Shown here: one piece after another, positions 16,246-26,162 of the stretch
Layout: each line of letters starts with the position of its first letter
Numbering within the stretch: the first letter of the stretch is position 1
NCBI GenBank assembly: GCA_023715865.1
Contig: JAMBOW010000001.1
Coordinates: forward strand, 2,108,001-2,172,000
Origin: Neobacillus mesonae
Lineage (GTDB): Bacteria > Bacillota > Bacilli > Paenibacillales > Paenibacillaceae
Reading direction: 5' to 3'
Length of the DNA: 64,000 nt
The notes under the pieces: generated by a model
Database searches by the model: none
What the model was told of the DNA's origin: nothing
The model's input: the letters and a program-made list of their open reading frames with translations, nothing else
Program-made: the position numbers and the translations under genes

Positions 16246-17412
16246 ATGCCAGATTCTCGCCATCCTTACTCGTTTGTCGTTTCTAAAGAAGATTGGTCGC
16301 TTCACCGTAAAGGGTACCAAGACCAGCAGCGCCATCAGCAGAAGGTGAAAGAAATCATTAAGCAGAACCTGCCCGATCTCATTACAGAAGAAAACATCAT
16401 TATGTCCGATGGCCAGCAAATCATTAAGGTTCCGATCCGGAGCCTGGATGAATATCGTTTTGTGTACAACTATCAGAAGCAAAAGCATGTCGGCCAAGGT
16501 GACGGGGACAGCCAGGTTGGCGATGTAATCGGCCGTGATCCGGCCAGTCAAAAGCCCGGCAAAGGCGAAAAGGCTGGTGATCAGCCTGGTCATGATATTG
16601 TTGAGGCCGAGGTCAGCATTGAAGAATTAGAAAACATGCTGTTTTCCGAAATGGAGCTGCCGCATCTAAAGCAAAAGGATAAGGAACAAATTGAAACCCA
16701 CAACATCGTGTTTAATGATATCCGCAAAAAAGGAATGCAATCCAATATTGATAAAAAACGGACTATTCTTGAGAACCTGAGACGAAACGCCACTAGCGGA
16801 AATCCAGGTATTCATCATATCAGTCCGGACGATTTACGCTACAAAACCTGGGATGATACCGTCATTCCCCACTCCAACGCCGTCATCATCGCTATGATGG
16901 ATACCTCCGGTTCCATGGGGTCCTTTGAAAAATACTGTGCACGCAGCTTTTTCTTCTGGATGACCCGGTTCCTGCGCAAGCAATATGAGAAGGTAGAGAT
17001 CGTTTTTGTAGCCCACCACACGGAAGCTAAAGAAGTGACCGAGGAGGAGTTTTTTACCCGCGGCGAAAGCGGTGGTACCATCTGTTCCTCAGCTTATATG
17101 AAAGCACTAGAAATTATTGACCGCCGCTATCCGCCTGCAAGCTACAACATTTATCCTTTCCACTTCTCAGACGGAGATAACCTGACTTCTGATAATGAAC
17201 GCTGTGTGAAGCTCATCGGCGAATTGCTTAAGCGAAGCAATATGTTCGGATACGGGGAAGTGAATCAATATAACCGCAGCAGTACGCTGATGTCTGCTTA
17301 TCGGAACATTAAGATGGATCAGTTTATGTACTACGTCATCAAGGAGAAAGGCGAAGTCTATAAAGCGCTGCGCACCTTTTTCCACAAGAAGGAAGGGGGC
17401 AGTGCCTCATGA
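16246..17412 (+). CDS. yhbH: Sporulation protein YhbH (DUF444)
   Basis: 388 residues, close to the B. subtilis protein. Features are the N-terminal [19 protein letters not shown], an internal [14 protein letters not shown] glycine stretch, and a von Willebrand A-like domain with the MIDAS-like motif [14 protein letters not shown] near residue 220. Family members act with the kinase PrkA and with SpoVR. In enterobacteria the matching trio YeaG-YeaH-YcgB responds to nitrogen stress. The start is the ATG after AAGGGGGGTG, not an in-frame ATG 30 nt upstream. It overlaps spoVR by 4 nt (ATGA). Confidence 0.93.
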   Translation: MPDSRHPYSFVVSKEDWSLHRKGYQDQQRHQQKVKEIIKQNLPDLITEENIIMSDGQQIIKVPIRSLDEYRFVYNYQKQKHVGQGDGDSQVGDVIGRDPASQKPGKGEKAGDQPGHDIVEAEVSIEELENMLFSEMELPHLKQKDKEQIETHNIVFNDIRKKGMQSNIDKKRTILENLRRNATSGNPGIHHISPDDLRYKTWDDTVIPHSNAVIIAMMDTSGSMGSFEKYCARSFFFWMTRFLRKQYEKVEIVFVAHHTEAKEVTEEEFFTRGESGGTICSSAYMKALEIIDRRYPPASYNIYPFHFSDGDNLTSDNERCVKLIGELLKRSNMFGYGEVNQYNRSSTLMSAYRNIKMDQFMYYVIKEKGEVYKALRTFFHKKEGGSAS

Positions 17413-18851
17413 CAAGTGAGATCAAGGATCTGGAGTATGCCATTGAAGAAATTATGGAAATTGCAAACGGCTTTGGGCTCGACTATTATCCAATGCGATA
17501 TGAAATCTGCCCTGCCGACATCATATACACCTTCGGAGCTTACGGAATGCCGACGAGATTCAGCCACTGGAGCTTTGGCAAAACGTTTCAAAAAATGAAG
17601 ATGCAGTATGACTTCGGTCTGAGCAAAATATATGAGCTCGTCATCAATTCCAATCCATGTTATGCCTTTCTGCTGGATGGGAACTCACTCATCCAAAACA
17701 AACTGATTGTGGCTCATGTGCTGGCACACTGTGATTTTTTCAAAAATAACGCACGCTTCTCCGCCTCCAACCGCAACATGGTAGAAAGTATGTCGGCTAC
17801 CGCAGATCGAATCAGCCAATACGAGCTGGAGTATGGTACTGAAGCTGTTGAATCATTCATCGACGCGGTGCTCGCCATACAGGAGCATGTCGATCCTCAG
17901 CTCATTAAGCCCCAGCATTTGGATAAACAGCGCTATATGGAGCTTAAAGTAAAGCAGCAAAAAAACAACAAAGTGATTCGCCCGTCAGGACCCTATGATG
18001 ACCTGTGGAGCATCGGCGAGACGCCCGAACCGAAAGAAGAACAAAACAACCAGAAACAGGTTCATCGTTTCCCCCCTGAGCCGGAAAAAGACATCATGTG
18101 GTTCATACAAGAATTTTCTGAAACACTAACTGATTGGCAAAGAGACATCATGAGCATGCTTCGTGAAGAGATGCTCTATTTTTGGCCCCAAATGGAGACT
18201 AAAATCATGAACGAAGGCTGGGCTTCGTATTGGCACCAACGTATTATACGCGAGCTCGACCTGACAAGTGAAGAAACCGTAGAATATGCCATGCTTAATG
18301 CCTCAGTTGTTCAGCCTTCAAAGCAAAGTCTCAATCCTTATTATTTGGGCGTCAAAATATTTGAAGACATAGAACGCCGATGGGATCATCCAACGCTTGA
18401 GGAACAGGAACGCTTCGGCCGCAAATCAGGGCAAGGCCGGGCTAAAATGTTTGAAGTGCGCGAGTATGATTCTGACACCTCGTTTATTCGCAACTATCTG
18501 ACCAAGCAGCTAGTCGAGGATCTCGACCTGTATGTGTTTGAAAAGAAAGGCCCCGATTGGAAAATTACCGATAAATCATGGGAACATATTCGCGATCAGT
18601 TAATCTACGCTAGAGTCAATGGCGGTTCGCCATACCTCGTCGTCCAAGACGGAGATTATCTTCGTACAGGAGAGATTATGCTCAAGCACCAATATGAAGG
18701 CATCGAACTTGACCTGAAATATATGGAACGCACGCTTCCTTACGTATATAAATTATGGGGCCGCGCCGTCCATCTTGAAACCATTGTGGAAGACAAACCG
18801 GTCCAATTTACATTTGATGGGAAAAAGATGCACCGAAGGCTCTTAAATTAA
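17409..18851 (+). CDS. spoVR: SpoVR family protein
   Basis: 480 residues covering the whole SpoVR family. Marks include [36 protein letters not shown] at the N-terminus (shown here only by its ends), [23 protein letters not shown] residues, [12 protein letters not shown] and [17 protein letters not shown]. SpoVR is required for proper spore cortex in B. subtilis, and its biochemical role is unknown. It is translationally coupled to yhbH, and a terminator follows. Confidence 0.95.
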   Translation: MTSEIKDLEYAIEEIMEIANGFGLDYYPMRYEICPADIIYTFGAYGMPTRFSHWSFGKTFQKMKMQYDFGLSKIYELVINSNPCYAFLLDGNSLIQNKLIVAHVLAHCDFFKNNARFSASNRNMVESMSATADRISQYELEYGTEAVESFIDAVLAIQEHVDPQLIKPQHLDKQRYMELKVKQQKNNKVIRPSGPYDDLWSIGETPEPKEEQNNQKQVHRFPPEPEKDIMWFIQEFSETLTDWQRDIMSMLREEMLYFWPQMETKIMNEGWASYWHQRIIRELDLTSEETVEYAMLNASVVQPSKQSLNPYYLGVKIFEDIERRWDHPTLEEQERFGRKSGQGRAKMFEVREYDSDTSFIRNYLTKQLVEDLDLYVFEKKGPDWKITDKSWEHIRDQLIYARVNGGSPYLVVQDGDYLRTGEIMLKHQYEGIELDLKYMERTLPYVYKLWGRAVHLETIVEDKPVQFTFDGKKMHRRLLN

Positions 18852-18867
18852 CATTTTTCCATCCATT

Positions 18868-18910
18868 AAAGCCTGTTTTAGCTCAAATTTGGGTTGAAAC
18901 AGGCTTTTTC
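18868..18910 (+). terminator. Terminator after yhbH-spoVR
   Basis: AAAGCCTGTTT and AAACAGGCTTT arms around an 18-nt loop, followed by TTC. This is the end of the two-gene operon. Confidence 0.8.
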
Positions 18911-19050
18911 ATGGAGTACATTGAAATATAGGGGGTCTATTTCATCTAATTGTTAGGAAAATATGATATAATCTACTTTTGTTAGCGCCATAATTAAACG
19001 CGCGCTCATGATTAGAATTTTCTTTGAAAGAATTAAAGGAGCGAACGAAT

Positions 19051-19590
19051 TTGATCAACCTTGGTAGAAACGAACCATGTCACTGCGGCAGTGGCAAAAA
19101 ATATAAAAAATGTTGCCTCGAAAAAGACAGAGAAAAACAGCGTAATGTACGAGTAGCCACTTCCGTCGAAGTGATTACCAATAAACGTACCGTTTCTGTG
19201 CCAGCTGCCCATTCCGTCGTTGCAGATCACTCGAAATCCCAACCGGCAAAGCTATCCCTTGCTGAGCTCACTTGGGAACACAACATGCACCGTGAGCTGG
19301 CTGAATCGGCTATTCCTGCGATAGCAGATGAGTACAAGCTGACAGCAGAACAAACGGATGAGCTTGTAGAACTATGGAACGGCTACAGCCAGAGCGAGGC
19401 CCCTCGTTACCGTAAACCAGGCGGTTTTGCAGGCGCTTTGGAATATTTGGTTGCAGCTAAACAAGGCGGCTCTGTGAGTCAAAATGAGCTTGCTGCTAAA
19501 CATGACGTGTCTGCTACAACTCTTTCCAAATGCATCGGTCAACTGTCCGAGTATGCGGAGAAAGGCTCCCTAGCCAAGCTAACCGTTTAA
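19051..19590 (+). CDS. SEC-C metal-binding and HTH domain protein
   Basis: 179 residues. The N-terminus holds the SEC-C zinc motif NEPCHCGSGKKYKKCC, as in the tail of SecA. The middle is a linker. The C-terminus from about residue 135 looks like a helix-turn-helix of the psq type (VSQNELAAKHDVSATTLSKCIGQL). A TTG start at 19051 is chosen because AAAGGAG lies 9 nt upstream. A TTG at 19024 is in frame but has no site. The combination suggests a nucleic-acid-binding protein, target unknown. A strong terminator follows. Confidence 0.8.
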   Translation: MINLGRNEPCHCGSGKKYKKCCLEKDREKQRNVRVATSVEVITNKRTVSVPAAHSVVADHSKSQPAKLSLAELTWEHNMHRELAESAIPAIADEYKLTAEQTDELVELWNGYSQSEAPRYRKPGGFAGALEYLVAAKQGGSVSQNELAAKHDVSATTLSKCIGQLSEYAEKGSLAKLTV

Positions 19591-19593
19591 CCT

Positions 19594-19644
19594 GAAGAGA
19601 GACCGTAAGCGACTTTAGAAGTCCTTACGGCTTCTCTTTTTTTT
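19594..19644 (+). terminator. Terminator after the SEC-C protein gene
   Basis: GAGACCGTAAG and CTTACGGCTTCTC arms with inner GACTT/AAGTC pairs, then eight T's. Confidence 0.85.
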
Positions 19645-19651
19645 CACCTTT

Positions 19652-20311
19652 TTAAAAGGCTTGATATAACATTGACTCCAGCTCGAGCTCTTGGCGCTCT
19701 GCATTATAAGTATAATTTACGATGATGTCTCCGATATATTGCGAAAATGATACAGCAACACCAAGCGTTGCCGTCAGCTTATTTCCACTGATTTCATAAT
19801 CCACAACATTACCCACAGACACGGAATCACGATCTGTTTCAAAATCTGAACTTTTTTGTATGTACTGCTCTGCAGCAGCTACCGCATCCTCCACAGGAAT
19901 TTCAAATTTCCCAGCACCGTCAACAATATGCAGCTGTTCGACATAGATTCCTGTTCCGTCTGCGGCAGGCAGTGTTACAACAGCATCTGCTATGCCATCT
20001 CCAGTAATATCGCTCGACCATAGTTGCACAGATTCTGCTTCTGATGAAATACACTTCCAAGGAAGGTTTACGCGGCTGCCCTCCCATTCCAGGATCATGC
20101 CATCATAAATCCCCTCTGTTTCCTGAACCGGATATAATGCATTATTAGTACCGTCTATCCTTGCGATTGGATCCTGTGTTATTTCTAAACCTACAGCTTC
20201 GGTATTATCTATATTAGAAAAGGGGTTACCTTTAGACTCTGCAAACAAAAGTGCACTGCCAATAAACATCACACCAGCCAGTAAAATGACCGTTTTTAAT
20301 AATTTATTCAA
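19652..20311 (-). CDS. Hypothetical secreted or membrane-anchored protein
   Basis: 219 residues. Residues 1-25 form a hydrophobic signal-like segment (KLLKTVILLAGVMFIGSALLF). The mature part has a WSSDITGDGIADAVVTL stretch that resembles a calcium-binding FG-GAP or VCBS-type repeat, followed by beta-rich sequence. No cysteine stands at a lipobox position. A partner or substrate is not evident. The gene lies alone between two converging or divergent neighbours. Confidence 0.65.
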   Translation of the reverse strand: MNKLLKTVILLAGVMFIGSALLFAESKGNPFSNIDNTEAVGLEITQDPIARIDGTNNALYPVQETEGIYDGMILEWEGSRVNLPWKCISSEAESVQLWSSDITGDGIADAVVTLPAADGTGIYVEQLHIVDGAGKFEIPVEDAVAAAEQYIQKSSDFETDRDSVSVGNVVDYEISGNKLTATLGVAVSFSQYIGDIIVNYTYNAERQELELESMLYQAF

Positions 20312-20456
20312 AAAAAGTAAACTCCTTTATGTGCGAAAATAGTACTTGTCCTCATTCCATTATATAGCTGTACCTCCATCATAAGATAGACATTCTCGTA
20401 ATAATTGGAGAAATTTCTAAAAAAGGTTGAAAAGAACTCGAGAAAATATGGAAAAA

Positions 20457-20528
20457 GAAAACAGCACCTCCAAATTCCTTCCACAAAAGGTGACTTTACC
20501 TAGGAAAGGATTGAGAGGTGCCTGTTTT
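20457..20528 (-). terminator. Possible terminator after the LacI-type regulator gene
   Basis: AAAACAG-c-ACCTC and GAGGT-gc-CTGTTTT form the outer arms, with partial pairing of TCCTT and AAGGA inside. On the minus strand the outer stem ends with a weak T/A-rich tail. Confidence 0.5.
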
Positions 20529-20550
20529 ATGAAAATTTAGCTATTTAAAA

Positions 20551-21564
20551 TTAAAATGATGCAAGCTTAGGTTTGGCTGTTGTCTGCCTCACAATTAGTT
20601 CAGACGGCTCCATAATAACCGGAGGAGAATAATCCTGGTTCTCGATGAGAGCAATTAAGCATTCAATGGATTTAATCCCGATGGAGAAAATATTTTGATT
20701 CACGGTCGTTAGATTGGGTTTAAATACCTGTGCATGGTAAGTATTATCAAATCCAACGACGGAGATATCCTGCGGGACGCTTAACCCATGCTTTTCGATC
20801 TCATGGATGGCCCCAAAAGCAGCGAGGTCAGAAGCGCATACGACGCCGGTAGGCATATCTTTAAGTGCCAGCAATTTTCTCATTGCAGATGCACCGCCGT
20901 CAAAAGTATAATCACAGACCTCGAGGTAGCTCGTTAAGTAAGAAAGTCCGCAGCTGATAAGCCCTTGTCTGTATCCTTCGAGCCGCATATTCGCGATGGA
21001 GGGCCCGAGTGTTCCTGATATGTAAGCTATTTTACGATGACCAAGGTCATAGAGGTGCTTAACCCCCATATGAACCGCGTTTTGGTTATCTGTTGTAATA
21101 TATCCTGCCCTTTTTCCGACAATATCTGTATCGACAAACATGGTAGGAATATCCGAATGAATCAGTTCGTCAATACTTCGATTATCACGCTCCACTCCGA
21201 AGACAACGACACCATCCACATTGCGGCTTCGGCAATGCTTTATAAAGGAATAATGCGGATCATCAAACCGGGTAGATAGGCGGACCAGATCATATCCGCT
21301 GTTTTCAAGCGCCGTCTTCATGCCTTCCAATAATTCAGCTACAAAGGGATTTGTAAAAGGGACCGTTAACAACACACCAACAGTCCATGATCGTCTTTTT
21401 ACTAATCCCCGTGCAACGACATTCGGCTGATAATGAAGCTGCTCGATGGCCAAATTTACTCTTTTTCGAGTCTTGTCACTTACATCGGGGTAATCATTCA
21501 GCACCTTGGAAACGGTAGCAACCGAAACCCCAGCTTCTTTAGCCACATCATGTATCGATGCCAT
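20551..21564 (-). CDS. LacI family transcriptional regulator
   Basis: 337 residues. The N-terminal helix-turn-helix reads IHDVAKEAGVSVATVSKVLN with the hinge helix around residues 48-58 (NVVARGLVKRR). The rest is a periplasmic-binding-type sensor domain, including GVVVFGVERD, VVGFDNTYHAQVFKPNLTTV and ENQDYSPPVIMEPSELIVRQTT. Such proteins repress sugar-use genes until a ligand binds. No sugar gene is adjacent, so the target is unknown. The upstream region holds AAATCGATT, a palindrome-like sequence that could be an autoregulatory site, but this is weak. Confidence 0.92.
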   Translation of the reverse strand: MASIHDVAKEAGVSVATVSKVLNDYPDVSDKTRKRVNLAIEQLHYQPNVVARGLVKRRSWTVGVLLTVPFTNPFVAELLEGMKTALENSGYDLVRLSTRFDDPHYSFIKHCRSRNVDGVVVFGVERDNRSIDELIHSDIPTMFVDTDIVGKRAGYITTDNQNAVHMGVKHLYDLGHRKIAYISGTLGPSIANMRLEGYRQGLISCGLSYLTSYLEVCDYTFDGGASAMRKLLALKDMPTGVVCASDLAAFGAIHEIEKHGLSVPQDISVVGFDNTYHAQVFKPNLTTVNQNIFSIGIKSIECLIALIENQDYSPPVIMEPSELIVRQTTAKPKLASF

Positions 21565-21686
21565 TTGATCGCCTCTTCTCTATCTAAATCGATTGAATTC
21601 ATTATAGCCTAAAAGAAGAAATCCTCATAGAAATTATTGTATGCGCTTTCTATTTTGTTTTTCGCATCGCCGAAGTTTTTGAAAAA

Positions 21687-21711
21687 GCAAAAGACATCAT
21701 CTGTCTTTTGC
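21687..21711 (-). terminator. Terminator after the globin-coupled sensor gene
   Basis: GCAAAAGACA and TGTCTTTTGC form a perfect 10-bp stem with a 5-nt loop. On the minus strand TTTTTC follows. Confidence 0.8.
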
Positions 21712-21771
21712 TCTTATTTGAATACTCTGGTTATACAAATTTGATACATACTAGGTATGGATTTTTACCAA

Positions 21772-22782
21772 TTAAGCATGTGCTGCTTGAAGCTCCTTCA
21801 AGTCGCAGGATACCGTCTCCATCATTTGAACAAATGACATAAGCTCATTGGAGCTGAACACTTGCTTTCTCGCGTTGTCTGACGTGTTGTCCGACTCTGA
21901 CTGCACCTGCTCCAGCTTAGATTTAATACTGTCCAGCACTCCCTGGATTTGTTCCATCGCTTTTTTGGAGCCTGTAGCCAGCTTACGAATCTCCCCAGCC
22001 ACAATTTCAAAGCCTCTTCCGCTTTCTCCCGCGTGAGCTGCCTCAATGGCCGCATTTAATCCAAGCAGATGACTTTGATCAGAGATTTCACGAATGAGTG
22101 TCCCCATCTTCTGAATTTGGCCAACCTCTTTATTTAAATCATCAATCAACTGGTGAGCTGCATCCTGCGAAGCCGCTGTCTGTCTAGCTGTTTCTGATAT
22201 GAGCTCTGTGTTATTATGCAGCTCATCAATCATACCGGTAAGCCTCTGGGATACCTCTGTGATGGCCTGCAGCAGCCGCTGCTGTGCATCCGCTATATCC
22301 GTAATTTTCTGCTTTTCCTTTGCTTCATAAGCTTCAAGTACGAGCTGAGAGTCAAAGTTAAACATTTTGCTTAAAGCGTGGATAACCGGATACCATCCGT
22401 CTGAATTAATTTGCTGCATAATACTTGTCGCTACATCGAGATAAACCATATAGCTGCCTAAATAAAAATCCGATTTCAACCCGATTCTGGAATGCACGAG
22501 CCCTATTTTAATCCGCTTATCAATAAATTCTTCATCAATATATCCGTCCGTCATTGAAATAAAGTACCAGCGCTGAGTTTCCTTTAACCGATCAATGGTG
22601 GAAAATTTCGAAATAATGCTGCTTAGCTCTTCTACTTGTCCTATATGGTCATAGAATCGGTCAACGACCTCATCTACAATTTTTTCGAATACAGGGCGGT
22701 GGCTGTGAAGCAGCGCAAGCTCCTTATCCGTGATTCCAATATAGGCCAACTGCTGTTTTCTATGTTCTGACACGTCAATCAT
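21772..22782 (-). CDS. Globin-coupled sensor with methyl-accepting signalling domain (HemAT-like)
   Basis: 336 residues, no membrane segment. Residues 1-165 are a protoglobin domain with [13 protein letters not shown] and the proximal haem His in [11 protein letters not shown]. Residues 175-336 are a chemoreceptor signalling segment with the tip-like [36 protein letters not shown] (quoted only in part here for length: core is [12 protein letters not shown]). HemAT of B. subtilis is about 430 residues, so the coiled-coil arm is shorter here. It probably reports oxygen to the chemotaxis kinase. No che genes are adjacent. Confidence 0.88.
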   Translation of the reverse strand: MIDVSEHRKQQLAYIGITDKELALLHSHRPVFEKIVDEVVDRFYDHIGQVEELSSIISKFSTIDRLKETQRWYFISMTDGYIDEEFIDKRIKIGLVHSRIGLKSDFYLGSYMVYLDVATSIMQQINSDGWYPVIHALSKMFNFDSQLVLEAYEAKEKQKITDIADAQQRLLQAITEVSQRLTGMIDELHNNTELISETARQTAASQDAAHQLIDDLNKEVGQIQKMGTLIREISDQSHLLGLNAAIEAAHAGESGRGFEIVAGEIRKLATGSKKAMEQIQGVLDSIKSKLEQVQSESDNTSDNARKQVFSSNELMSFVQMMETVSCDLKELQAAHA

Positions 22783-23006
22783 CTCGAAATTTCTTCCTCC
22801 TTGTATTTCCTTTTCCTTATATTAGTATTAATCGCTTCGATCATTATAGACCGAAAATACTAGTTTCACATAATTCATAAGAACTATTTTACATAATTTT
22901 TCCTGTTTTCTCCACTAAAATTAACAAAGCTAGTATTTATACACTTAGCTATTTCATTTGGAAAGGCTGTATCATTACTGTTTCGCCTAAATTTAAGTCA
23001 TATCAT
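22783..23006. other. Intergenic region upstream of the globin-coupled sensor
   Basis: About 225 A/T-rich bases between the sensor start and the prkA terminator. It should hold the sensor promoter, but no single strong -35/-10 pair stands out. No coding frame or RNA structure was found. Confidence 0.4.
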
Positions 23007-23058
23007 AAAAATGCGCCAGCCTGACTGCCTATATAGAAAGCAGACCTGCTGACGCATT
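23007..23058 (-). terminator. Terminator after prkA
   Basis: AATGCG-c-CAGC pairs with GCTG-a-CGCATT, with an inner CTGC/GCAG pair. On the minus strand TTTTTAT follows. Confidence 0.65.
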
Positions 23059-23110
23059 ATGAAAATAATTAAAGTGGATGCAAGGGAAAATGTTGCTCTG
23101 GACTAAGGGA

Positions 23111-25006
23111 TTAACGGTTTAACAAGCTTCCAACATAACGCAGCAGCTCATTGGCGCATACTGGGCAGTATCCATGCTCATCAATCAGTCTTGAGCTGAC
23201 TTCATTGATTCGTTTCAGCTGATTTGCATCCGGCGTCTTGGTAGAGGTCGTAATCTTCACAATATCCTTCAGATCAGAAAACAGCTTCTTTTCAATAGCT
23301 TCGCGCAAACGGTCATGGCTGTTGTACTCAAACTTTTTGCCTTTGCGGGAGTAAGCAGATATACGGATAAGGATTTCCTCACGGAAGGCTTTCTTCGCAT
23401 TCTCAGATACTCCGATTTGTTCTTCAATAGAACGCATGAGGCGCTCATCCGGGTCCAGCTCCTCATCTGTAAGCGGGTCACGGATTTTGCTCCAGTTGCA
23501 GAACGCTTCAATATTATCCAGATAGTTTTCGAAAAGGGTTTTTGCTGACTCCTCAAAGGAGTATACAAACGCTTTTTGTACTTCCTTCTTAGCTAGTTCA
23601 TCGTACTCTTTCCGCGCTACCGCGATAAAGTTCAAATAACGCTCCCGCTCTTCTTTTGTGATAGAAGCATGCTGATCCAGTCCGTCCTTGATTGCCCTCA
23701 GGATATCCAGCGCATTGATGCACTCCAGATCCTGCTTAATGAGCGCGCTTGAAATCCGGTTAATGACATAACGCGGATCTATTCCTGTCATACCTTCTTC
23801 CAAGTATTCGTTCTGCATCTCTTTAAGATCTGCTTCTTTGTAGCCTTCAACCTCTTCCCCATCGTACATTCTCATTTTTTTAACAAGATCCATGCCCTGT
23901 TTTTTCGATTCCTTCAGTCTGCTAAGTATGGAGAAGATCGCTGCGGTCTTCAAGGAATGCGGAGCAATATGAACATGGCGCATGTCGCTTTGCTCGATAA
24001 GCTTTTTATAAATTTTTTCTTCCTCTGACACCTTCAAATTGTACGGAATCGGCATAACGATCATCCGAGATTGAAGCGCTTCGTTCTTTTTGTTCGATAT
24101 AAATGCCTTGTACTCCGATTCATTCGTATGTGCAACGATAAGCTCATCAGCACTGATCAGTGCGAACCTTCCCGCCTTAAAGTTACCTTCCTGTGTAAGG
24201 GACAACAGATTCCATAAAAACTTCTCATCACATTTCAGCATTTCCTGAAATTCCATAAGTCCACGATTGGCCTTGTTCAGCTCACCATCGAAACGATAGG
24301 CTCTTGGGTCAGATTCGGAGCCATATTCTGTAATCGTCGAAAAATCGATGCTTCCGGTCAAATCAGCAATGTCCTGTGACTTAGGATCTGATGGACTGAA
24401 CGTACCGATCCCTGTCCGGTTATCCTCTGAAATAAAGACACGCTCGACGCGCACTTTCTCGATATCTCCGTCATATTCTGTTTTCACCCGCATCTGGCAG
24501 GAAGGGCATAAATTCCCCTCAATCCTTACTCCAAGCTCTTTCTCGATCTCCGGCCGGAGCTCAAGCGGAATCAAATGAAGGGGATCTTCATGCATAGGGC
24601 AGCCCTCAATGGCATAGACCGCACCTTTTTCTGTACGGGAAAATTGTTCTAAGCCGCGTTTAAGAAGAGTTACCAGGGTTGATTTCCCGCCGCTGACAGG
24701 TCCCATGAGGAGTAAAATCCGCTTCCGGACATCAAGTCTTCGTGCTGCAGAGTGAAAATATTCTTCTACTAGCTTCTCAACACTGCGGTCTAGTCCAAAA
24801 ATCTCCTGCTCGAAAAATTTGTAACGCTTATGTCCTCCTGATTCTTCAACGCCATAAGATTTGATCATCTCATAAACTCTTGCATGCGCAGTCATTGCAG
24901 GTGTCGGGTCCTTTTGAAGAATTTCAACATAATCTTTGAATGTACCCGACCAAGATAATCGATCACTCTCAGCCCGAAATTCAGCAACGCGTTCAAAAAT
25001 GTTCAT
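23111..25006 (-). CDS. prkA: PrkA serine protein kinase / AAA+ family protein
   Basis: 631 residues. The N-terminal AAA+ part has the Walker A MGPVSGGKSTLVTLLKRG, a zinc-like pair in MHEDPLHLIP...CPSCQMRVK, and LMEFQEMLKCDEKFLWNLL. The C-terminal PrkA domain follows from about residue 390 and ends with a HGYCPVCANELLRYVGS segment. PrkA works with YhbH and SpoVR in sporulation and stress. It was named a kinase, though in B. subtilis a protease role has also been reported. The start at 25006 (MNIFERVAEFR) matches relatives and has GGGAGG about 10 nt upstream. The in-frame upstream ATG at 25045 is probably not used. Confidence 0.95.
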   Translation of the reverse strand: MNIFERVAEFRAESDRLSWSGTFKDYVEILQKDPTPAMTAHARVYEMIKSYGVEESGGHKRYKFFEQEIFGLDRSVEKLVEEYFHSAARRLDVRKRILLLMGPVSGGKSTLVTLLKRGLEQFSRTEKGAVYAIEGCPMHEDPLHLIPLELRPEIEKELGVRIEGNLCPSCQMRVKTEYDGDIEKVRVERVFISEDNRTGIGTFSPSDPKSQDIADLTGSIDFSTITEYGSESDPRAYRFDGELNKANRGLMEFQEMLKCDEKFLWNLLSLTQEGNFKAGRFALISADELIVAHTNESEYKAFISNKKNEALQSRMIVMPIPYNLKVSEEEKIYKKLIEQSDMRHVHIAPHSLKTAAIFSILSRLKESKKQGMDLVKKMRMYDGEEVEGYKEADLKEMQNEYLEEGMTGIDPRYVINRISSALIKQDLECINALDILRAIKDGLDQHASITKEERERYLNFIAVARKEYDELAKKEVQKAFVYSFEESAKTLFENYLDNIEAFCNWSKIRDPLTDEELDPDERLMRSIEEQIGVSENAKKAFREEILIRISAYSRKGKKFEYNSHDRLREAIEKKLFSDLKDIVKITTSTKTPDANQLKRINEVSSRLIDEHGYCPVCANELLRYVGSLLNR

Positions 25007-25372
25007 GCCCTTCGTACCTCCCATGGCTCCATAATGATTCAGCATCCACTCCGAATACGGTCAATTGATAAGCACCCCTGCTTCATCCATTACCAATGCT
25101 ACAAATATGCAATCATCTCGCCTAAACCAGCTTGACGATTTGATCTTAAAAAAAGTGTATTACATACCTATGCGTGAATTCGGATAAGTTGCCTCTTTTT
25201 TTGTGACAGGTTCTCATTTTCGTAAAGAATGAATGGATAAAGACTGAAGTTTAGAGAACTAAAAAAAATCTCCCCCTCCAGTCATATGCTATACTGGTTA
25301 GAACCTATAAAATATTGCAGTGTCTATACTGATTTAAACTGGTTATGCAGCGTTAAAGGAGCATGATTAAGA
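25007..25372. other. Divergent promoter region of prkA and the DUF2161 gene
   Basis: 366 bases, mostly A/T-rich. TATACT (near 25323) lies about 50 nt before the DUF2161 start and could be its -10, but no clear -35 is at the right distance. No coding frame was found, nor a recognisable RNA structure. Confidence 0.4.
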
Positions 25373-26086
25373 ATGGCTGTTCAATATGAAACTGAATTGT
25401 ATGAGCCTGTGAAGGCGTTTTTTGAAAAACAGGGGTATCATATTAAATCCGAAGTCAATTATTGCGATCTGGTGGGCGTGAGGGAGGATATTCCTGAGCC
25501 ATTAATTGTTGAGATAAAAAAAACCTTCAATCTATCCCTTCTGCTTCAGGGCATGCAAAGATTAAAGACAAGCAGCAACGTTTATCTTGCCGTTGAACGC
25601 AACCGGGTAAAGCGAGGAGCAGCAAATCAGCGGTTTGGCGAAATTACGGATTTGTGCAGAAAATTAGGCTTGGGTCTTATTACCGTCACACTTTACAAAA
25701 CAAAGCCTGCGCTCGTGGATTGTCTATGTATTCCTGGTGCTGACATTTCAGCCTACAGAACGAGCAAGAAACGCAAAGACAGCTTGTTAAAAGAGTTCGA
25801 TGGTCGAAGTGGAGATTATAATCTTGGAGGCAGCCATGGGACGAAGCTTGTGACTGCCTACCGTGAGCGGGCGCTGAGAGTAGCTCAAGTTCTAGCCCCG
25901 CTGCCGTCTGCATCCCCTGCAGAGCTTTCGAAACTGACAGGGATCACGAATACCGCTTCCATTCTCCAAAAAAATTATTATGGTTGGTTTACCCGTATTG
26001 GACGGGGACGGTACATCCTAAATGAAGAAGGAAGAGCTGATCTTAATAAATACCATCCGGTTCTGCAGCAATATCCATTATCTTAA
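25373..26086 (+). CDS. DUF2161 protein with PD-(D/E)XK nuclease-like fold
   Basis: 237 residues. The N-terminal part fits the DUF2161 family, predicted to have a PD-(D/E)XK phosphodiesterase fold. It shows an early Glu, an Asp in NYCDLVGV and the ExK motif in PLIVEIKKTF. The C-terminal 70 residues look like a winged-helix or helix-turn-helix (SASPAELSKLTGITNTASILQ, then YYGWFTRIGRGRYIL). A DNA-repair or restriction-like role is possible but not shown. AAAGGAG lies before the ATG, and a strong bidirectional terminator follows. It is divergent from prkA. Confidence 0.8.
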   Translation: MAVQYETELYEPVKAFFEKQGYHIKSEVNYCDLVGVREDIPEPLIVEIKKTFNLSLLLQGMQRLKTSSNVYLAVERNRVKRGAANQRFGEITDLCRKLGLGLITVTLYKTKPALVDCLCIPGADISAYRTSKKRKDSLLKEFDGRSGDYNLGGSHGTKLVTAYRERALRVAQVLAPLPSASPAELSKLTGITNTASILQKNYYGWFTRIGRGRYILNEEGRADLNKYHPVLQQYPLS

Positions 26087-26095
26087 AATCATAGC

Positions 26096-26135
26096 AAAAA
26101 GGCTGGGTGCCGCAAATGGCACCCAGCCTTCTTTG
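26096..26135. terminator. Bidirectional terminator between DUF2161 and azoR
   Basis: GGCTGGGTGCC and GGCACCCAGCC, a perfect 11-bp stem with a 6-nt loop. A's precede it and TTCTTTG follows it. Confidence 0.9.
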
Positions 26136-26162
26136 ACTGTAATGTAAATAAAAAATAAGTTC

